Origin: Candidatus Saccharimonadota bacterium
GTDB taxonomy: Bacteria > Patescibacteriota > Saccharimonadia > Saccharimonadales > Saccharimonadaceae
Reading direction: 5' to 3'
Assembly (NCBI GenBank): GCA_905373795.1
Contig: CAJPUO010000001.1
Span: 62,001 to 126,000, forward strand
DNA length: 64,000 nucleotides
This document shows positions 60,103-64,000 of this stretch, piece by piece (position 1 is the first letter of the stretch; each line of letters opens with the position of its first letter). Both the position numbers and the translations under genes were made by a program. A model generated the notes under the pieces. The model ran no database searches, had not been told where the DNA came from, and saw only the letters and a program-made list of their open reading frames with translations.

Positions 60103-62658
60103 ATGCAACTAGCCAAACAATACACTCCAAACGATTACGAACCAAACATTTACGCCATGTGGGAGACCAGCGGCGCATTAGAGCCGACCGGTGTCGGCAA
60201 ACCGTATTCCATCGTCATGCCACCGCCCAACGCCAATGGCAACTTGCATATTGGCCATGCCCTGGACATGAATTTGAAGGATATTATGATCCGCTATCAC
60301 CGCATGAAAGGTGATGATGCGGTATTTATTCCTGGAGCAGATCATGCTGGCTTCGAGACATGGGTAGTTTATGAAAAAGAACTGGCAAAACAGGGAAAAA
60401 GCCGCTTCGACTTTTCACGTGAACAACTGTACGACCAGGTTTGGCAATTTGTTGAAGAAAAACGCGGTAACATGGAGTTGCAGCTGCGCGCTCTAGGCGT
60501 CAGCGCCTCTTGGCAGCATTTGACCTTTACGCTGGACGATAAAGTCATCGCTACAGTGTATGAGACGTTCAAAAAGATGTGGGATGACGGACTAGTTTAC
60601 CGCGGCGAGCGGATTGTCAATTATTGCACTAAACACCAAACCAGCTTCGCCGACATTGAGGTTGAACATAAAAATGAAAAAGGGAAGTTATGGCAAATCG
60701 CCTACCCAACGCTGGATAAAATCGGCGAAATCGTAGTCGCCACCACGCGGCCGGAGACTATGCTGGGCGACGTGGCAGTAGCCGTCCACCCGGACGACGA
60801 GCGCTACAAACACCTCATCGGCACACGAATTTTATTGCCAATCACCGACGAGGAAATCCCGATTATCGCCGACGAGTACGTCGATATGGACTATGGCACT
60901 GGCGCAGTGAAAATTACACCGGCACACGACCCGAACGACTTCGAGATGGCCGAGCGCCACCATTTGCCGCTCAAGCAAATCATCAGCCAAGAGGGTACGA
61001 TGGTCAACGTACCGCCACAATTCCTAGGCCTGACGCCGGCAGAAGCCCGTATTCGTGTGTTGGCAGCCTTGGAGTCGCTAGAACTGCGCCGCGGCGAAAC
61101 AGACATTGAACATGCCGTCGGACATTGTTACAAGTGCGGCAGCGTCATCGAGCCGATGGTTAAGGAGCAGTGGTTTATTAAAATGCAGCCGCTGACTCAG
61201 CCAGCCATTGAAGCCTTAGAGAGGGAAGAGATTACTTTTTATCCAGCCGCCAAACGCAAAGAACTCATCGCTTATCTTAAACAACTGAAAGACTGGAATA
61301 TCTCCCGGCAAATCCCCTGGGGTATCCCGATTCCAGCATTCGTTAATGAAAGCGACCCGCGCGATTGGATATTTAACATTCGTACTGACGAACGAAAGAT
61401 AGTTGTAAATGGTACAACATATATCAGGGAAGAGGACACCTTTGATACTTGGTTCTCATCTGGCCAGTGGCCGTACATCGTTACCGATTACCTAAACGGC
61501 GGGGAACTAGCCAAATATTTCCCAACCAGCCTGATGGAAACTGGCATGGACATTATGCGGGCGTGGGTAGCGCGCATGATTATGCTCAGCCTGTACCGCA
61601 CTGGCGAACTACCGTTCAAGGACGTCTATTTGCACGGTATGGTCAACGACGAACATAATCAAAAAATGTCCAAATCCAAGGGTAATGTCATCAATCCAAT
61701 GGAATTAGTCTCAGAATTTGGCTCAGATGCCACCCGCATGGGTATCATCGCTGGCCGCGCGCCGGCCCAGCACCAAGCCTTCAACAAGGGCGCGGTCATC
61801 GCTGCTCGCAATTTCTGTAATAAGCTGTGGAATATCGCTCGTTTCGTCGAGGCGCAAATCGGCGATGAACATCAAATCGTTGACCTGGAGCCGCAGACGC
61901 CGGCCGATCACTGGATTATCCGCCAACTGAATGACGCCGCCAATAACGTCGCCGTCCGCCTGGAGCAGTACCGCTTTTCTGAAGCCGCAGACACGGTCTA
62001 TCACGCTATTTGGGACGACCTAGCCGATTGGTACATCGAATCGTCAAAAACCGCTATCAACCGCCCATTGCTGTCATGGGCGCTGGCAACCAGCCTGAAA
62101 ATCGCTCATCCATTCGCGCCATTCGTTACCGAGACAATTTGGCAGACACTTAATTACACCGATGGCATTTTAATGCGCGACCATTGGCCGACCCCAGAAA
62201 AGTTCGACCCCATTGCCGCTGAGCAGTTTGAGCAGCTGAAAACACTGGTCGCGGAAGGTCGCTGGGTAATCGCTGAGTTGCCGGGCAATAAAAAATACCG
62301 CTTGTTATACGGTAATGACAATTTAATTGATGAAAATCAGGACATCGTTAAACATTTAATGCGCCTCAGCTCGATCAAACAGACTGACCAGCCAAAAGGA
62401 TTGCGGCTGGCTGTCGCCAATCGAGAAGCTTGGTTGGATATTGATAGCGAAACACTATACCAGCATCAGGAGAATCTGGAAGTACGCCTCGCAGAAGCCC
62501 GCCAAAAGAAAACTGGCTTACAAAAACGGCTCGACAACCCGACATATCTTGAAAAAGCACCAGCTTACTTGGTTGAAGAAACCCGCCAACAATTAGCCGA
62601 ACAAGAGCAAATTATCGCGCGGCTGGTCGCTGAATTGAAAGTAATTACCGTAAAATAG
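60103..62658 (+). CDS. valS: Valyl-tRNA synthetase
   Basis: 851 residues, class I. HIGH-type PPPNANGNLHIGHALDMNLKD, the editing domain (about 190-330, ATTRPETMLGDVAVAVHP), KMSKS motif QKMSKSKGNVINP, and the C-terminal coiled-coil arm (EVRLAEARQKKTGLQKRLDN). Length equals typical valyl enzymes. AGGAATTATTC precedes the ATG. Its leader carries two palindromic elements. Confidence 0.97.
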   Translation: MQLAKQYTPNDYEPNIYAMWETSGALEPTGVGKPYSIVMPPPNANGNLHIGHALDMNLKDIMIRYHRMKGDDAVFIPGADHAGFETWVVYEKELAKQGKSRFDFSREQLYDQVWQFVEEKRGNMELQLRALGVSASWQHLTFTLDDKVIATVYETFKKMWDDGLVYRGERIVNYCTKHQTSFADIEVEHKNEKGKLWQIAYPTLDKIGEIVVATTRPETMLGDVAVAVHPDDERYKHLIGTRILLPITDEEIPIIADEYVDMDYGTGAVKITPAHDPNDFEMAERHHLPLKQIISQEGTMVNVPPQFLGLTPAEARIRVLAALESLELRRGETDIEHAVGHCYKCGSVIEPMVKEQWFIKMQPLTQPAIEALEREEITFYPAAKRKELIAYLKQLKDWNISRQIPWGIPIPAFVNESDPRDWIFNIRTDERKIVVNGTTYIREEDTFDTWFSSGQWPYIVTDYLNGGELAKYFPTSLMETGMDIMRAWVARMIMLSLYRTGELPFKDVYLHGMVNDEHNQKMSKSKGNVINPMELVSEFGSDATRMGIIAGRAPAQHQAFNKGAVIAARNFCNKLWNIARFVEAQIGDEHQIVDLEPQTPADHWIIRQLNDAANNVAVRLEQYRFSEAADTVYHAIWDDLADWYIESSKTAINRPLLSWALATSLKIAHPFAPFVTETIWQTLNYTDGILMRDHWPTPEKFDPIAAEQFEQLKTLVAEGRWVIAELPGNKKYRLLYGNDNLIDENQDIVKHLMRLSSIKQTDQPKGLRLAVANREAWLDIDSETLYQHQENLEVRLAEARQKKTGLQKRLDNPTYLEKAPAYLVEETRQQLAEQEQIIARLVAELKVITVK

Positions 62659-62737
62659 GCGGGATAGATAATATAAGCCAGGGTTCAATCAGCAAGCTGG
62701 GTAAAAACCGCCAACCTAAAACTATATACTAGCATCT

Positions 62738-63079
62738 CTAAGCCGCATCGCCAACAATCAACCGATAGCCATCAAACGTGTGCTGGCCGCGCGCAGCGTA
62801 TTTTTGGCGCAATCGCTTACGGTCATTATCTCGCGGCGTCGTCCGAGGCTGCGATGAACCGTTCTTTAAAATATGAGACACCTGCGCATGCTCTGGATGG
62901 GTATGCGGATTAGTTTCCGGCATTTTCGCCTCATCCGCATCCGATTTATCATAATAAACATATTCCCAAGACGCCGTAAACGCCTTATCCATGCTCGTGT
63001 CATGCAACAATACGCCAATTGCCGTATGGACGCTAACCAGCATGGTCGCTATGGTAATTAACTGTTGTGCTATATTCAT
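62738..63079 (-). CDS. Small uncharacterised protein (113 aa)
   Basis: 113 residues from the ATG at 63079, chosen because AGGAAAA precedes it. A hydrophobic N-terminus (MNIAQQLITIATMLVSVHTAIG) could be a signal or membrane segment; the rest is polar, His/Asp/Arg-rich (NPHTHPEHAQVSHIL) and ends FDGYRLIVGDAA. Function unknown. Confidence 0.65.
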   Translation of the reverse strand: MNIAQQLITIATMLVSVHTAIGVLLHDTSMDKAFTASWEYVYYDKSDADEAKMPETNPHTHPEHAQVSHILKNGSSQPRTTPRDNDRKRLRQKYAARGQHTFDGYRLIVGDAA

Positions 63080-63224
63080 TTTATTTTCCTGTTTTGTATC
63101 TGTTTTATGAAATACTGGTCTTAATATTAGCACAAGCTTTGTTTTTTGTCAAGTATATTTTCCTAAATATCATACACTCGCCAAACTAAAATAACCCCGG
63201 CTCTTTAGCCGCGGCTATCTTCTC

Positions 63225-63314
63225 TGGCGGAAGGGGAGGGATTCGAACCCTCGGTACGTTTTACCGCACGCCGGTTTTCAAGACCGGTACCTTCAACCAC
63301 TCGGTCACCCTTCC
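63225..63314 (-). tRNA. tRNA-Ser (anticodon TGA), CCA encoded
   Basis: 90 nt. Acceptor GGAAGGG pairs with CCCTTCC and is followed by G and CCA. Anticodon stem CCGGT/ACCGG encloses CTTGAAA, giving anticodon TGA. Long variable arm, GGTTCGAATCC T-loop. Confidence 0.95.
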
Positions 63315-63337
63315 AACATCAACATCAGTTCAAAATC

Positions 63338-63430
63338 TGGCGGAGGAGGGGAGATTCGAACTCCCGCTACAGATCTCTCCGTACTAACGATTTAGCAAAC
63401 CGTCCCCTTCAGCCACTTGGGTACTCCTCC
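63338..63430 (-). tRNA. tRNA-Ser (anticodon GCT), CCA encoded
   Basis: 93 nt. Acceptor GGAGGAG pairs with CTCCTCC, then G and CCA. Anticodon stem ACGGT/ATCGT (one G-U pair) encloses TTGCTAA, giving anticodon GCT. Long variable arm, AGTTCGAATCT T-loop. Only 23 bases separate it from tRNA-Ser(TGA), so the two are probably co-transcribed. Confidence 0.94.
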
Positions 63431-63494
63431 AGATCTACAGATAGAGTGTATCATATATCTGCCGTAATTCATAGCTTTACCGGCAAATTTTCGA

Positions 63495-63523
63495 TTGACG
63501 CTGCCATATAAAGACGATATAAT
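63495..63523 (+). promoter_or_regulatory. Promoter of the VirB2-like gene
   Basis: TTGACG (63495-63500), 17-bp spacer and TATAAT (63518-63523), 9 nt before the ATG at 63533. This is one of the best consensus promoters in the window and leaves a leader of about 3 nt. Confidence 0.75.
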
Positions 63524-63532
63524 AGTCTTATC

Positions 63533-63946
63533 ATGATGAAGCAAGGTTTTTTGGGAGTAGTTGCGGGTGTTTTGGCGCTTGGTTTGGGTGTGACGGTCGC
63601 CACAGCGCCAGTTTCGGCTATCGGCGAGGGTGGCGCGCCAGCTGGCGTCAATGCAGCGCGCGGCGATAACATGCCAGCAAATTTGGCTAACGGCGACTCC
63701 TCAATCATCCGTCGCGGTATCAACCTGATGCTATACGGCGCTGGCGTCCTCAGCGTGGTGATGTTAATTTGGGGCGGCGTCCGCTACGTCGTTTCCAGCG
63801 GTAAAAAAGACTCGGTAACCGCCGCCAAAAACACCATTGTTTACGCTATTATCGGGTTATTAATTTCCATTTTCGCCTATGCCATCATCAACTTCGTTCT
63901 GATGACCGCAATCGGCGGCAGCGGCGGACCGACCACCAACGTATAA
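63533..63946 (+). CDS. VirB2/TrbC-like pilin
   Basis: 137 residues. A signal peptide (KQGFLGVVAGVLALGLGVTVAT, cut probably after VSA) precedes a short linker, then two hydrophobic helices (about 64-84, LMLYGAGVLSVVMLIWGGV; about 102-125, TIVYAIIGLLISIFAYAII) with a basic loop (SSGKKDSVTAAK) between. This is the topology of VirB2-type major pilins of type IV secretion systems in monoderm bacteria. It has a strong promoter and little leader. The next gene begins at 63984, so a secretion or pilus locus likely continues beyond the window. Confidence 0.82.
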   Translation: MMKQGFLGVVAGVLALGLGVTVATAPVSAIGEGGAPAGVNAARGDNMPANLANGDSSIIRRGINLMLYGAGVLSVVMLIWGGVRYVVSSGKKDSVTAAKNTIVYAIIGLLISIFAYAIINFVLMTAIGGSGGPTTNV

Positions 63947-63983
63947 AATTGCCCGATAAAATCGCTCGTGGTATACTATAGCC

Positions 63984-64000
63984 ATGAACACAAGCCAAGA
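63984..64000 (+). CDS. Start of a further gene, cut by the window end
   Basis: ATG at 63984 opens a frame MNTSQ. TGG-TATACT (hexamer 63972-63977) sits 6 nt upstream, the leaderless arrangement common here. Product not identifiable. Confidence 0.45.

Noticed and set aside
1..64000. tmRNA, RNase P RNA, SRP RNA or rRNA genes
   Set aside because: I looked for their conserved sequence landmarks and saw none; an Infernal search would be decisive.
1..64000. Insertion sequences or prophage
   Set aside because: No transposase, integrase or phage structural gene and no flanking terminal repeats were seen.

Overview
This 64 kb window looks like chromosome of a small-genome member of the Candidate Phyla Radiation (Patescibacteria), most likely Saccharibacteria (TM7). 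That placement is inferred from gene content and protein style; no 16S gene is present. Supporting traits are a dense housekeeping layout, a monoderm-type envelope set (sortase, FemAB-like transferase, Mur ligases, MscL, no outer-membrane genes), a VirB2-like pilin, many small membrane proteins with Pro/Gln-rich tails, and very short intergenic gaps with promoter -10 elements directly against start codons.

Layout. 0-6 kb: ychF (cut by the window start), tlyA, an AT-rich gene-free block with inverted repeats (about 1.73-2.29 kb), efp, the rpsF-ssb-rpsR operon and a large uncharacterised protein. 6-14 kb: pheA, ftsK, rnj, and an Rrf2 regulator overlapping a YhgE/Pip-type membrane protein. 14-24 kb: a family-4 uracil-DNA glycosylase without Fe-S cysteines, two tandem paralogous membrane proteins, pnp, sortase, rpsO, a prepilin-like protein, truB with a DHH-like partner, rpsT and a Tat-type lipoprotein. 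24-34 kb: holA, mutM, polA, a P-loop kinase and the sigA-dnaG pair. 34-43 kb: orn, pyrH, mscL, argS, a PlsC-like acyltransferase behind a poly-G-containing promoter, and pyrG. 43-47 kb: an NrdR-controlled class I ribonucleotide reductase locus. 47-49 kb: two adjacent frameshifted genes (folC and a Nudix hydrolase) and tRNA-Ser(GGA). 49-64 kb: a MacB-like ABC transporter, phosphoglucose/phosphomannose isomerase, groES-groEL with a CIRCE operator, MurF-like and MurE-like ligases, tsaD, a FemAB-like protein, valS, two more tRNA-Ser genes and a VirB2-like pilin that probably opens a type IV secretion/pilus locus.

The most unusual system is the ribonucleotide reductase. NrdA keeps its active-site cysteines but its tail lacks the cysteine pair normally needed for re-reduction. 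A separate 57-residue protein, with its own pair of NrdR boxes, ends in a Cys-x-x-Cys-Glu tail resembling the missing segment. NrdB has Phe in place of the radical Tyr and Glu as first metal ligand, which is class Ic-like. A second genome-wide theme is leaderless expression: at least twelve genes have an extended -10 (TGn-TATAAT type) exactly 6 nt before the ATG, including back-to-back divergent pairs. A third theme is loss of metal-binding cysteines (DnaG zinc motif, family-4 UDG Fe-S ligands).
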